Of a DNA stretch of 64,000 bases, positions 43,047-52,968 are shown piece by piece; the first letter of the stretch is position 1, and each line of letters opens with the position of its first letter. The stretch is taken from the NCBI RefSeq assembly GCF_024385465.1, contig NZ_JANFLS010000001.1, forward strand, positions 806,001-870,000, in the 5' to 3' direction. The notes under the pieces are model-generated. The model saw nothing but the letters and a program-made list of their open reading frames with translations, did no database searches and had not been told where the DNA came from. This DNA comes from Arthrobacter sp. zg-Y844 (lineage in GTDB: Bacteria > Actinomycetota > Actinomycetes > Actinomycetales > Micrococcaceae). The translations under genes were made by a program, and so were the position numbers.

Positions 43047-44972
43047 ATGAGGAGCAGCAGAATACCCAGGATCCCGGACGCGGTGCGCCGCTATCCGCTG
43101 GTGTTCGCCACGCTGCTGGTCGGCTTGGCGGTCCTTGCCCTGCTCGCCGTTGACGCCGGTACCGCCGCGGCCTGGACGGCAAGCCTGTACGCGGGCGCCG
43201 TGGCACTGCAGACCGCCGCGGGGATGGTCCGGAACATCCGTGCCGGCAACTGGGGTTTGGACATCCTGGCCGTCATTGCCATCCTCAGCACCATCGCCGT
43301 TGGCGAATACCTCGCCGCGCTGATCATCGTGCTGATGCTTTCCGGCGGCGAGGCGCTGGAGGATTATGCCGCCGGCCGGGCCCGCAGCGAGCTTGATGCC
43401 CTGTTGGAACGCGCACCCCAGCAGGCCCACCGGCTGGAAGCGGACGCCGTCGTCGACCTTGCCGCCACCGAGGTCCGGCCCGGCGACATCCTGCTGGTCC
43501 GGCCCGCCGAGCTGGTGCCTGTGGACGGCATCCTGATGGATCCGGCCGCGGAGTTCGATGAATCCTCACTCACGGGCGAATCCCTGCCCGCCCTGCGCAG
43601 CGCCGGGGAGACGGTGCTCAGCGGGTCGGTCAACGGCACCGCTGCCGTCCGTATCCGTGCCACGGCGACGACGGCGGACAGCCAGTACCAGCGGATTGTG
43701 GCCCTGGTGCAGGAGGCCGCGGCGTCGCGGGCACCCTTGGTGCGGCTGGCGGACCGGTACGCCCTTCCGTTCACCGGGCTTTCCCTGCTGATTGCCGGCG
43801 CTGCCTGGCTGGCCAGCGGCGATCCCGGCCGCTTTGCGGAGGTTCTGGTCCTGGCCACCCCCTGCCCCTTGCTGATCGCTGCCCCGGTGGCCTTTATGGG
43901 CGGCATGAGCCGGGCTGCCCGGCACGGCATCATCGTCAAGGGCGGCGCCACCCTGGAACAGCTGGCCCGGATCCGCACGGCCGCCTTCGACAAGACCGGC
44001 ACGCTGACCGTCGGCCGGCCGGAACTGGTGGCAGTGCATCCGCAGCCGCCGTTCACGGAGGATGAGCTGCTGGCCCTGGCTGCGTCCGCGGAGCAGTATT
44101 CCTCCCATGTGCTGGCCGCCGCTGTCCAGTCCGCGGCCACCGCGCGGGGGCTGGCTTTGCTGCCGGCCCACTACGCCTCGGAGGCGGCGACCAACGGGGT
44201 GGAAGCGCTGATCGGCGGCCGCAGGATCCGGGTGGGCAAGCAGCGGTTCATTGCCGGCACGGGCGCGGACCCGTCGGAACAGCCGCTGCGGCCCGGCGAA
44301 CTCGCCGTCTATGTCGGGGTGGAGGGCAGCTTCGCCGGCACCCTGGTGCTTAGCGATACCGTGCGCCCCAATGCCGCGGCCACGCTCACGGACCTGCGGC
44401 GGCTGGGAGTCCGGTCCATGGTTATGCTCACCGGTGACGCCGCCGGAACCGCGCACAGCGTCGCCCACGAGCTGGGCATTACGCAGGTCTCCTCCGGTTT
44501 GCTGCCGGCGGATAAGGTCCGGGCGGTTGCCGCCCTGCCCGACCGGCCGGTCCTGATGGTGGGCGACGGCGTCAATGACGCACCGGTGCTGGCGGCGGCC
44601 GACGTCGGCATTGCCATGGGTGCCAGGGGTTCCACCGCGGCGGGCGAGTCCGCCGACGCGGTGATTGCCGCTGACGACCTCTCCCGCGTGGCCGTCGCCG
44701 TCGACATCGGCCAGCACACGCTCCGGGTGGCGCTGCAGAGCATCCGGCTCGGCATCGCGCTGAGCGTGGCCCTGATGCTGGTGGCAGCCTTCGGGTACAT
44801 TCCGGCGGTCGCCGGTGCCCTGACCCAGGAACTGGTGGATTTGGCCGCCATCCTCAATGCCCTGCGCGCACTGCACGGGGCTGGACGCCGTCCCGCTCGC
44901 GGCGCCGAGCGGCGCGGGGACCGGCGGGCAGGGATAATGGGCAGTGGCCGCCGCCCGGTGCCCGGCCGTTGA
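43047..44972 (+). CDS. heavy-metal P1B-type ATPase (TPC motif, no N-terminal metal-binding domain)
   Basis: Protein of 641 residues with eight predicted helices. Actuator TGES at 176-179, transmembrane metal site TPC at 271-273 rather than CPC or SPC, phosphorylation site DKTGT at 315-319, and hinge GDGVNDAPV. There is no N-terminal CxxC domain. The C-terminus is basic. P1B ATPases export metal from the cytosol; the TPC motif is known from a minority group linked to Ni/Fe. It would sit in the membrane. Start lies seven bases after TAAAAC, so it may be leaderless. Metal specificity is not proved. Confidence 0.87.
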   Translation: MRSSRIPRIPDAVRRYPLVFATLLVGLAVLALLAVDAGTAAAWTASLYAGAVALQTAAGMVRNIRAGNWGLDILAVIAILSTIAVGEYLAALIIVLMLSGGEALEDYAAGRARSELDALLERAPQQAHRLEADAVVDLAATEVRPGDILLVRPAELVPVDGILMDPAAEFDESSLTGESLPALRSAGETVLSGSVNGTAAVRIRATATTADSQYQRIVALVQEAAASRAPLVRLADRYALPFTGLSLLIAGAAWLASGDPGRFAEVLVLATPCPLLIAAPVAFMGGMSRAARHGIIVKGGATLEQLARIRTAAFDKTGTLTVGRPELVAVHPQPPFTEDELLALAASAEQYSSHVLAAAVQSAATARGLALLPAHYASEAATNGVEALIGGRRIRVGKQRFIAGTGADPSEQPLRPGELAVYVGVEGSFAGTLVLSDTVRPNAAATLTDLRRLGVRSMVMLTGDAAGTAHSVAHELGITQVSSGLLPADKVRAVAALPDRPVLMVGDGVNDAPVLAAADVGIAMGARGSTAAGESADAVIAADDLSRVAVAVDIGQHTLRVALQSIRLGIALSVALMLVAAFGYIPAVAGALTQELVDLAAILNALRALHGAGRRPARGAERRGDRRAGIMGSGRRPVPGR

Positions 44973-45000
44973 CGGGTTTTTTGGTTTAGACGCTAGGGGA

Positions 45001-46002
45001 ATGTCCATGACGTTGGTCGACAATGCGGTGTATGTGAACGGCAAGCGCCACCATAACCCGGACAGCCTTGATGAAACGTTCGAACTGACCCGCAGCTCCG
45101 GCGGCATGGCGTGGATCGGCCTGTACCGCCCGGACGAGGTGGAGCTGCTGGCCGTCGCCGAGGAGTTCGGCCTGAACCTGCTTATTGTCGAAGACGCGCT
45201 GGCCGGCCACCAGCGCTCGAAGCTCGAGCAGTACGGTGACCAACTGTTCCTGGTGCTCCGGCCCGCCCGCTACCTGGACGACGTCGAACGCGTCGAGTTC
45301 GGTGAGCTGCACCTGTTTGTGGGCCCCAACTTCGTCGTGACCGTCCGGCACGCCGAATCGCCGGACCTGACCCGTGTCCGCAAGCGGCTGGAACAGGAGC
45401 CGGACCTGCTGGCACTTGGCCCGCAGGCCGTGCTCTACGCGGTGCTGGACCAGGTGGTGGATGAATATGCTCCCGTCGCGGCCGGGCTGGAGAACGACAT
45501 TGACGAGATTGAGGACCAGTTGTTCGGCGGCGACGCCGAGGTGTCCCGCCGCATCTACGAGCTCTCCCGCGAAGTCATCCAGTTCCACCGGGCCATCAGT
45601 CCGCTGGAAAACGTGGTGGGCGAACTGCGCCAGAACGCGGAGCAGTACGGCATCCCGGCGGACCTGCATGACAACCTCGGGGACGTGCTGGACCATGTGC
45701 TGCGCCTGATTGACCGGGTCAACGCATACCGCGCCATCCTGGACAACGCACTCACCCTGTCCTCGACACTTGCCTCCAACCGCCTCGCGGAGACGAGCAT
45801 TGAACAGAACGAACAGGTGAAGCGGATTTCCTCGTGGGCTGCCATCCTCTTTGCCCCCACCCTGGTGGGCACCATTTACGGCATGAACTTTGAACACATG
45901 CCCGAACTCGGCTGGCAGTTCGGCTATCCGCTGGCCATCGTGGCGATGTTCGGGATGGGCGCCATCCTGTACGTGACCTTCAAACGGAACAAGTGGCTCT
46001 GA
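45001..46002 (+). CDS. corA: CorA family Mg2+/divalent cation channel
   Basis: Protein of 333 residues. Large cytoplasmic N-terminal domain, then two C-terminal helices with the signature YGMNFEHMP between them and a basic end (FKRNKWL). CorA forms a pentameric Mg2+ (or Co2+) channel. ATG 45007, six bases downstream, is an equally good start because TAGGGG is then at the normal spacing. It follows the P-type ATPase gene by 28 bases and overlaps the next gene's start. Confidence 0.9.
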   Translation: MSMTLVDNAVYVNGKRHHNPDSLDETFELTRSSGGMAWIGLYRPDEVELLAVAEEFGLNLLIVEDALAGHQRSKLEQYGDQLFLVLRPARYLDDVERVEFGELHLFVGPNFVVTVRHAESPDLTRVRKRLEQEPDLLALGPQAVLYAVLDQVVDEYAPVAAGLENDIDEIEDQLFGGDAEVSRRIYELSREVIQFHRAISPLENVVGELRQNAEQYGIPADLHDNLGDVLDHVLRLIDRVNAYRAILDNALTLSSTLASNRLAETSIEQNEQVKRISSWAAILFAPTLVGTIYGMNFEHMPELGWQFGYPLAIVAMFGMGAILYVTFKRNKWL

Positions 46003-46391
46003 TGCGGCTGCTGCTCCCCGTGCTGGCGGGCGCGCTGCTGCTGAGCGCCTGCGGGAACAACGCCGGTGCTTCCCCGGATCCCGGCGGAAGCGGCGGGAGT
46101 TCGGCCGCCGATGTGACCGGGCCGTGGGGCGACGTCGATAATCCGGACGCACCGTCCCTGGACTTCAGCCCCGACGGGCGGGTCAGCGGCACGGACGGCT
46201 GCAACCGTTTGATGGGGCACTGGACCGTCTCCGGCAACCGCGTCACCCTCCGGGACATGGCCACTACCCTGATGGCCTGCCCGCCCGGAATGGACACATG
46301 GCTCGCCGCGGGTGCCGCGGCCGACGTCGACGGCGGCACCCTGCGGATCTATGACCAGGCCGGCAACGAAATCGGCGTCCTGGAACGGTAG
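46002..46391 (+). CDS. META domain lipoprotein (HslJ-like)
   Basis: Protein of 129 residues. Signal peptide with lipobox ALLLSAC, a Gly/Ser linker, then a META domain with DGRVSGTDGCNRLMGHW and TLMACPPGMDTWLA, typical of HslJ-type heat-shock or stress lipoproteins. The ATG shares an A with the CorA stop (TGATG), so translation is coupled. An earlier GTG at 45993 is possible but less likely. Function of the META domain is unclear. Confidence 0.83.
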   Translation: MRLLLPVLAGALLLSACGNNAGASPDPGGSGGSSAADVTGPWGDVDNPDAPSLDFSPDGRVSGTDGCNRLMGHWTVSGNRVTLRDMATTLMACPPGMDTWLAAGAAADVDGGTLRIYDQAGNEIGVLER

Positions 46392-46395
46392 GGCG

Positions 46396-47757
46396 CTAGT
46401 GCCGGGACTGCTGCTTCGGCGAGCCCTCCACGTGCAGGTCGTTGCCCTTGGTTTCCTTCACCATGGTCACGGCCACAAAGGACACCACGCACAGCACCAT
46501 GATGTAGAGGCCGATGGACGGCGACCAGCCGGTCTCGTTCAACAGCGCCTGGGCAATGGTCGGCGCGAACGCCCCGCCCAGGATGGCCCCGAGGGCGTAC
46601 CCGATGGAGACACCCGAGTACCGCACCCGGGCCGGGAACATCTCGGCATACATCGCTGACTGCGGACCGTAGGACAGGCCCAGGCCGATGGTCAGGACGA
46701 AAATCGCCACCGCGAACAGCACAATGTTGGTGGTGTCGATGAGCAGGAACATCGGGACCGACCACAGGAACACCCAGGCGTAGCCGATCTGGAAGGTGCG
46801 GACGCGGCCGATCCGGTCGGAAAGGATCCCGCCGTAGAGCGTGAAGATCAGCCAGCCGAAGGATCCCAGCGTGGTGGCCAGCAGTACCGAGGGCCGGTCC
46901 ATTCCCAGGCCGCCCGCGGCCGGCTTACCGGTGGCGTAAGAGGCGAAGAAGGCGATGACCAGGTACCCGGCCGCATTGTTGGCAATGAAAATCAACGCAC
47001 TGAGGATCACCTCGCGGCTGTTGTGCCGGAACAGCTGGCCCAGCGGAGCGGACGATTCCTTCTTTCGCTCCTGGATCTCCTTGAAAATGGGGCTCTCGGC
47101 CACCGAGCGGCGGATGAAGTAGCCGACGATGATCAGTACCACCGAGACCAGGAACGGGATCCGCCAGCCCCAGGCCAGGAAGTCCTCCTCGCTCAGGCTC
47201 GTGCTCAGCACGTACATTACGAACGTCGCCAGGATCATGCCCACCGGCACGCCGATCTGCGGGTAGGCGCCGAACAACCCGCGCTTGCCCGCCGGGGCGT
47301 GCTCCACCGACAGCAGGGCGGCCCCGCCCCACTCCCCGCCGGCGGAGAAGCCCTGCAGAATGCGCAGCACAATCAGCAGGATCGGACCGGCGACGCCGAT
47401 CTGCGCGTAGGTGGGCACCACACCGATCAGGGCGGTGGAGATACCCATCATGACCAGCGTGAACACCAGCATTTTCTTCCGGCCGATCCGGTCTCCCAGA
47501 TGTCCGGCGACGACGGCGCCCAGGGGACGGAACAGGAAACTGATGCCGATGGTCGCAAAGGAGACCACCTGGCCCAGCGGGCCGTCGTTGATGGGACCGA
47601 AATACAGGGTGGCCAGCACCAGGCCGGCAGCCTGGGCGTAAATGAAGAAGTCGTACCACTCGATGGTGGTGCCGACCAGGGTTCCGGCGAGGACCTTGCG
47701 TTCCTCCCGGCTCATCCGGCCGGAGGAAGGCACGGCGGACGCGGCATTGACACTCAT
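46396..47757 (-). CDS. MFS transporter, metabolite:H+ symporter (MHS) type
   Basis: Protein of 453 residues with twelve helices. The loop 2-3 motif GHLGDRIGRKKMLVFTL and EWYDFFIYAQ near the N-terminus fit the MHS group (ProP, ShiA, KgtP). RILQGFSAGGEWGGA is diagnostic. It would take up an organic acid or osmolyte with H+. The substrate is unknown. No regulator next to it; the divergent MFS gene is of another group. Confidence 0.88.
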   Translation of the reverse strand: MSVNAASAVPSSGRMSREERKVLAGTLVGTTIEWYDFFIYAQAAGLVLATLYFGPINDGPLGQVVSFATIGISFLFRPLGAVVAGHLGDRIGRKKMLVFTLVMMGISTALIGVVPTYAQIGVAGPILLIVLRILQGFSAGGEWGGAALLSVEHAPAGKRGLFGAYPQIGVPVGMILATFVMYVLSTSLSEEDFLAWGWRIPFLVSVVLIIVGYFIRRSVAESPIFKEIQERKKESSAPLGQLFRHNSREVILSALIFIANNAAGYLVIAFFASYATGKPAAGGLGMDRPSVLLATTLGSFGWLIFTLYGGILSDRIGRVRTFQIGYAWVFLWSVPMFLLIDTTNIVLFAVAIFVLTIGLGLSYGPQSAMYAEMFPARVRYSGVSIGYALGAILGGAFAPTIAQALLNETGWSPSIGLYIMVLCVVSFVAVTMVKETKGNDLHVEGSPKQQSRH

Positions 47758-48002
47758 CTAAAACTCCATTGTTTTGAGACGGACAGTGATGTGGAAAACG
47801 GACCCGGTCCCCGCAGCCGGATGCTGGCATCGTACGCCCGCCCCGGCGTCGGGCACCTTACCCGGACCGGCGAGTTTCAGGACATCACGGAATTCCCCCG
47901 GGGAACCGCCCGGGGTATGCCGCACAGGGAAGAAAGGTCCACAATAGACTTCGACTCTTTTCCGCCCTCACCGCTTTCTCGACCGAACGGCAGCAACGCA
48001 TC

Positions 48003-49505
48003 TTGAACACCTCCCAGCCGGACCTTAAACCGTGGCCGGCGCTCTGGTCCCTGGTCATCGGGTTCTTCATGATCCTGGTGGACTCCACGATCGTAAACAT
48101 CGCCACCCCCGCCATCATGGCGGACCTGGGCGCAGGACTCGACCAGGTGATCTGGGTGATCAGCGCCTACCTGCTGGCCTACGCCGTGCCGCTGCTGATT
48201 ACCGGCAGGCTCGGTGACCGGTTCGGCCCGCGCCGGGTCTATCTGATCGGGCTGGTGGTCTTCACACTCTCCAGCCTCTGGTGCGGCTTTGCGCACAGCG
48301 TGGACGCGCTGATCCTCGCCCGTGTGGCCCAGGGCTTCGGCGCTGCGCTGATGACCCCGCAGACCATGTCCGTGATTACCCGGATCTTCCCGCCGGACAA
48401 GCGCGGCACCGCACTGGGCCTCTGGGGCGCAACCGCCGGCGTCGCCACCCTCGTGGGTCCGATCCTGGGCGGTGTGCTGGTCGACGGACTGGGCTGGGAA
48501 TGGATCTTCTTCATCAACGTGCCGGTGGGCGTGCTGGGCTTCATCCTGGCCTACCGGCTGGTGCCGCAGCTCCCCACCGCCGTGCACCGCTTCGATTACC
48601 TGGGCGTGCTGCTCAGCGCGGCGGGGATGTTCTGCCTGGTCTTCGGCATCCAGGAAGGCGAAAGCTACAACTGGGGAACCATTGCCGGACCGTTGTCCGT
48701 CTGGTCCCTGATCATTGCCGGGGTGGTGCTGCTGGGGCTCTTTGTCCTCTGGCAGCGGCTGAACCGCGCCGAGCCGCTCCTGCCGCTGAAGCTCTTCCGG
48801 GACCGCAACTTCTCCCTGGCCAACATCTCCATCACCGGCATGGGCTTCGCCGTCACCGCGTTCTCGCTGCCGGTGATCCTCTTTGCGCAGAACGTGCGCG
48901 GGCTGAGCCCAACGCAGGCGGCTCTGCTGCTGGCCCCGATGGCAGTCCTGGCCGGAGTCCTCGCCCCGGCTGCGGGCAAAATCGTCCAGCGCGGGAACCC
49001 CCGGTTCATTGCGGTGTTCGGGTTCGCTGCCATGGCGGCATCCCTCATCTGGCTCGGTTCCATCCTCAGCCCGGACGTCCCCTACTGGCACCTTCTCCTG
49101 CCGATGGCCCTCATGGGGCTGGCGAACGCATGCATCTGGCCCTCGGTGTCGCTGACCGCCACGCGCAACCTCGCGGCCGACGTCGCCGGTGCCGGTTCCG
49201 GCGTTTACAACACCACCCGGCAGTTCGGCGCGGTAATCGGCAGCAGCGCCATCGCCGCGGTCATGCAGTCGCGGCTGACGGCGCACCTGGGCGGAAGTGC
49301 GGCCGACGGCGGCACCGCTCCGGCCGGCGGTGTGTTCCCGGAAGCCCTCAAAGCCGGCTACTCCGAGGCCATGGGGCAGTCCCTGTACCTGCCCGCGGCC
49401 GTCATCCTCCTTGCCCTGCTGGCCTCGCTGTTCTACGCCAAGCCTGCTCCTGAACTCACCTCGGGCGGGGCCCGGGAAGCGGCACGGACCTCCTCGAAGG
49501 GCTAA
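48003..49505 (+). CDS. MFS drug efflux transporter, DHA2 (EmrB/QacA) type
   Basis: Protein of 500 residues with fourteen predicted helices. GFFMILVDSTIVNIATPAI (motif D1), ITGRLGDRFGPRRVYLIGL (motif A) and GPILGGVLVDGLGWEWIFF (motif C) are all visible. Start codon is TTG because no ATG or GTG lies in frame nearby. It exports drugs or lipophilic compounds with H+. No TetR gene is adjacent. Substrate unknown. A strong bidirectional terminator follows. Confidence 0.87.
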   Translation: MNTSQPDLKPWPALWSLVIGFFMILVDSTIVNIATPAIMADLGAGLDQVIWVISAYLLAYAVPLLITGRLGDRFGPRRVYLIGLVVFTLSSLWCGFAHSVDALILARVAQGFGAALMTPQTMSVITRIFPPDKRGTALGLWGATAGVATLVGPILGGVLVDGLGWEWIFFINVPVGVLGFILAYRLVPQLPTAVHRFDYLGVLLSAAGMFCLVFGIQEGESYNWGTIAGPLSVWSLIIAGVVLLGLFVLWQRLNRAEPLLPLKLFRDRNFSLANISITGMGFAVTAFSLPVILFAQNVRGLSPTQAALLLAPMAVLAGVLAPAAGKIVQRGNPRFIAVFGFAAMAASLIWLGSILSPDVPYWHLLLPMALMGLANACIWPSVSLTATRNLAADVAGAGSGVYNTTRQFGAVIGSSAIAAVMQSRLTAHLGGSAADGGTAPAGGVFPEALKAGYSEAMGQSLYLPAAVILLALLASLFYAKPAPELTSGGAREAARTSSKG

Positions 49506-49521
49506 ACCCCCGGACAGCGCA

Positions 49522-49556
49522 AAACCGGGCGGAGCCTCTGCGGCTCCGCCCGGTTT
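49522..49556. terminator. bidirectional terminator
   Basis: A 15-bp perfect stem (AAACCGGGCGGAGCC and complement) with loop TCTGC between the convergent MFS and Mn-catalase genes; A/T ends on both sides. Confidence 0.93.
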
Positions 49557-49570
49557 GTATCCGGCAGTTG

Positions 49571-50452
49571 TTATTCCTTGTTCAGCTTGTCCTGCACGGC
49601 TCCGGCTGCCTTCTCGACCGGGTTGGGGATGTCCGTGGTCCCGTAGTACCGGGCGTCCGGGCGGGTGGGCGGCGGCATCGGGGCCCGGGTGGTGGGACCG
49701 TCGTGGTAGCTGAATTCGCCCTTGCCGTCCGGCGTCGGCCCCTTGGCCCAGGACCCTTCCTTGGCGTGCTCGCCGTCGGAGAAGTTCAGGTACTGGTAGG
49801 ACACCTCGCGGTGTTCCTTGTTGAGCGGGAAGTTGCTGGGTACCGGTAGCTGTTCCATGTTCTCCGCCTGAAGTTCCAGGGCCGCGGTGGTCCACTGGTT
49901 CTGGTGCATGGTGTCCCGGGCCAGCAGGAACGCCAGCAGGTCCCGCACCCCGTGGTCATCGGTCATGTGGTAGAGCCGGGCAACGGCAATGCGGCCCTGC
50001 ATTTCGATGTTGGCATTGGACGTAAAGTCCGCCAGCATATTGCCGCTGGCCGTGATGTAGCCGCCGGTCCAGGGATTGCCGTTGCTGTCCACCGGGCGGG
50101 CGCCGGCACCGGCCACGATGGCGTGCTGCACGTCCATGCCGCCCATCACCGCTGCAACCGTGGGATCGTTCTGGACGGCGTCGTCGGTAACCCCCAGCGG
50201 AGCCTTTTCCAGCAGCTGCGCAATCATGATGGCCAGCATTTCCACATGGCCCATTTCCTCTGCGGCAATGCCGTACAGCAGGTCCCGGTATTTACCCGGA
50301 ATGTGCGCATTCCAGGACTGGAATCCGTACTGCATGGCTACCGTGATTTCGCCGTACTGGCCGCCCAGTGCCTCTTGAAGCTTCCGGGCAAACACCGCAT
50401 CCGGCTTCTCCGGGGTGGACTTGAACTGGAGTTCCTGTTTATGGAAAAACAT
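49571..50452 (-). CDS. manganese catalase
   Basis: Protein of 293 residues with the di-Mn four-helix bundle: Glu in QLFGGQYGEITVAMQY-type first helix (here GGQYGEITVAMQYGF), AAEEMGHVEMLAIMI (Glu and His ligands), and LARDTMHQNQW. The C-terminal 90 residues are an unstructured Pro/Gly-rich tail. It breaks down hydrogen peroxide. GGAGG precedes the ATG. Homologous to B. subtilis YdbD, a general-stress protein. Monocistronic. Confidence 0.93.
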   Translation of the reverse strand: MFFHKQELQFKSTPEKPDAVFARKLQEALGGQYGEITVAMQYGFQSWNAHIPGKYRDLLYGIAAEEMGHVEMLAIMIAQLLEKAPLGVTDDAVQNDPTVAAVMGGMDVQHAIVAGAGARPVDSNGNPWTGGYITASGNMLADFTSNANIEMQGRIAVARLYHMTDDHGVRDLLAFLLARDTMHQNQWTTAALELQAENMEQLPVPSNFPLNKEHREVSYQYLNFSDGEHAKEGSWAKGPTPDGKGEFSYHDGPTTRAPMPPPTRPDARYYGTTDIPNPVEKAAGAVQDKLNKE

Positions 50453-50627
50453 AATGCCTCCGCACCTTGTGGACCGGCGCCGGAATCGGCGTTCCCTCTG
50501 CGGGGTGCCGTGGCCGGTCACGGTGTTTCCAACGTAGACCCGCACCGGAATCCGCGGAAGAGTAGGCAGTGCACTTGCCGGACCCACCTCCCGGGTAATC
50601 GGCCGAGACACGGGTAGTGTCCTTGCC

Positions 50628-52109
50628 ATGGTCTCCCAGGAACGCCCCGACACCGCTGCCTCCGCCCCCGCCGATCCGGAAGCGAGCCCGGCGTCGGACG
50701 TCACCGACGACTTCGCGGTCCGCCGGCACACCCTGCCCTCGGGCCTGGGGTACACCACCACCACCGGACGGATGGTCTTCCGCAAGGAAGAAGTCAGCGA
50801 CGGAAAGTCGGACGGCTTCCGGCCCAAGGCGGAGATCTTCCTGGTCGCCTACACGGCGGACGCGCCGGAGACCGGCCCCAACCGGCGCCCTGTGGTGTTT
50901 GCCTTCAACGGAGGGCCGGGTTCCTCCTCCGTCTGGCTCCATATGGGACTGCTGGGCCCGCGGATGGTGGACTCGGGCGACGCCGGTTCCCTGACTCCTC
51001 CCCCGTTCGACCTGGTGGACAACCCGCAGACCCTGCTGGAACACGCGGACCTGGTGCTGATCGATCCGGTGAACACGGGCTTCTCCCGGGTGGTGAACGG
51101 CAACGACGCCGCGGAGTTCCACGGGTTCGAGGAGGACCGGGATCTGGTGGCCGAGGTGATCCGGCTCTGGACCACGCGCAATAACCGCTGGCTGAGCCCG
51201 AAGTACCTGGTGGGTGAGTCCTACGGCACCCTGCGCGCGGTGGCCGTGGCCGGGAAGCTGTTCGACGCCTACGGACTGGCGGTCAACGGTCTGGGCCTGA
51301 TTTCGACTGTCCTGAACCTGGCCACCCTGGATTTCGCACCCGGGCGGGACACTCCCTATGCGCTGCATCTGCCGACCTACGCCGCCATCGCGCACTTCCA
51401 CGGCCGGCTTCCGGGCCGCGAGCTGGCCGACGTCGTCCGCGAAGCCGAAGCCTACGCCGCGCGCGAGTACGGATATGCGCTGACCCAGGGGTCCCGGCTG
51501 AGCGCGGAGGAGTACGACGACGTCGTCGCCTGCCTCGCCGCCATCACCACCTTGAGCGAGGGCTTCATCCGGCGTACCAACCTGCGCTGGGACTACGCGA
51601 TGTTCTCCGCGGAGCTGCTGCGGGAGGAAAACCTGGCCGTGGGGCGCATTGACGGCCGGTTTACCGCCGCGCCGGCGCACCAGCAGGACTGGATCAACTG
51701 GGACGATCCCAGCCTGGTGGCCATCAACGGGCCCTATTCAGCGGCCATCAACCATTACGTCCGCGCCGAGCTCGGCTACGAGAACGATCTCCCCTACGAA
51801 ATCCTCAGCGGCCGGGTCCAGCCGTGGAGCTACAAGACCTTCGAGGGTGTGCCCGTGGATGTCACCGGCACCCTGGAACGGCTGCTGGTGCACAACCCGG
51901 CCCTGCGCGTGCACGTGGACTACGGCTACTACGACGGCGCCACGCCGCATTTCGCTGCGGAGTACGTGTGGGCGCACATGCGGCTGAGCGATGAAGCACG
52001 GTCCCGATTCACGCACCACTACTACGAGGCCGGGCACATGATGTACGTGAACCCCGGCTGCCGTGCCGACCAGTTGCGGAACCTCGCGGGGTTTGTGACC
52101 GGGGCCTAG
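50628..52109 (+). CDS. S10-type serine carboxypeptidase-like peptidase
   Basis: Protein of 493 residues with GGPGSSSVWLHMGLLGP (oxyanion-hole region) near residue 95, nucleophile GESYGT near 195, and a late His in YYEAGHMMYVNPG near 470. The Asp is probably in the VDYGYYDGATP stretch. No signal peptide is seen, so it appears cytosolic, unlike eukaryotic carboxypeptidase Y relatives. TAGTGT lies seven bases before the ATG with no ribosome binding site, so it may be leaderless. Peptide substrate unknown. Confidence 0.85.
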   Translation: MVSQERPDTAASAPADPEASPASDVTDDFAVRRHTLPSGLGYTTTTGRMVFRKEEVSDGKSDGFRPKAEIFLVAYTADAPETGPNRRPVVFAFNGGPGSSSVWLHMGLLGPRMVDSGDAGSLTPPPFDLVDNPQTLLEHADLVLIDPVNTGFSRVVNGNDAAEFHGFEEDRDLVAEVIRLWTTRNNRWLSPKYLVGESYGTLRAVAVAGKLFDAYGLAVNGLGLISTVLNLATLDFAPGRDTPYALHLPTYAAIAHFHGRLPGRELADVVREAEAYAAREYGYALTQGSRLSAEEYDDVVACLAAITTLSEGFIRRTNLRWDYAMFSAELLREENLAVGRIDGRFTAAPAHQQDWINWDDPSLVAINGPYSAAINHYVRAELGYENDLPYEILSGRVQPWSYKTFEGVPVDVTGTLERLLVHNPALRVHVDYGYYDGATPHFAAEYVWAHMRLSDEARSRFTHHYYEAGHMMYVNPGCRADQLRNLAGFVTGA

Positions 52110-52171
52110 AGGTCAGGGGTCTGGCGGTGTGTTCCGTCGGCCCCGTCATCCCTGCTTACCGGGTGGGCGGC

Positions 52172-52672
52172 TTACCGGGTGGCGAAGTGCAGCCAGACAG
52201 CCCCGCCCCAGAGTCCGCCTGCGGTCAGCGCCAGCGCCAGTTCGGCAAGGATCCCGATGCCCATGGCCTTCAGGGTGGCCACACTGGATGACCAGGCGGC
52301 GGGCAGGTCCCGCTTGCGCAGCCACTCGCTGAGCAGCAGGCCGACGGCGAACCCGATGAACAGGCCCACGGCAGGAATGGTGAACATTCCAACGATGCCC
52401 ACAGCCACGCCCGCCACGATGGAGCGCTTGGGGATTTCCCGTTCCTTGAGCCGCCGTCCGGTGAGGAAGGCACTGGACAGCATTCCGGCGATCAGGAGCA
52501 CGGCACCGATCCCGAAGGACCACCAGGCCGGTGCGCTCTGCACTCCGAGGGCCCAGCCCAGCAGGGCAATGAGGATCAGGATGCTGCCCGGCAGCACGGG
52601 CACCACAATGCCGATCAGGCCCACGGCGATCACCAGGGCTGCGGCAATGGTTACAAGAAGGTCCGGATCCAT
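52172..52672 (-). CDS. DUF456 membrane protein
   Basis: Protein of 166 residues with four to five membrane helices and the DUF456 pattern (GIVVPVLPGSILILIALLGW, FLIGFAVG-like repeats). Function unknown. GGGGGA precedes ATG 52672; a longer frame extends into the divergent intergenic repeat and is not coding. Its promoter region contains a hairpin repeat copy. Confidence 0.82.
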   Translation of the reverse strand: MDPDLLVTIAAALVIAVGLIGIVVPVLPGSILILIALLGWALGVQSAPAWWSFGIGAVLLIAGMLSSAFLTGRRLKEREIPKRSIVAGVAVGIVGMFTIPAVGLFIGFAVGLLLSEWLRKRDLPAAWSSSVATLKAMGIGILAELALALTAGGLWGGAVWLHFATR

Positions 52673-52748
52673 TCCCCCAGTGTTCCACCAGCTGTCCACT
52701 CCCCTCGTATTTGCCCGCCGGGGCGGTTCGGCCTTTGCGATTCTGCTG

Positions 52749-52835
52749 CCGGTTGGGGATTCCGCTGCCGGTTGGGGAAATCCCTCCGCTGCGCAGTGGC
52801 AGGGATCTCCCAAACCGGTCGGGTTTTCCCAAACT
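52749..52835. repeat. intergenic hairpin repeat, copy 2
   Basis: Imperfect arms CCGGTTGGGGA (52768-52778) and TCCCAAACCGG (52808-52818) flank ATCCCTCCGCTGCGCAGTGG..AGGGAT (52780-52806). It lies in the shared upstream region of two divergent genes. Same architecture as the copy at 21600-21680. Confidence 0.6.
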
Positions 52836-52968
52836 GGAGCCTTTACCCGGTCCGCCGGGCCCGAAATCCCCGGCGTGGCTCGGACCGCCGGGTGGAGAAA
52901 CTACTAAGGATGCTTATAAGGTGGCATCTTCAGCCCGATTCACCGGACGGAAAACAGGAGAGCAGTAA

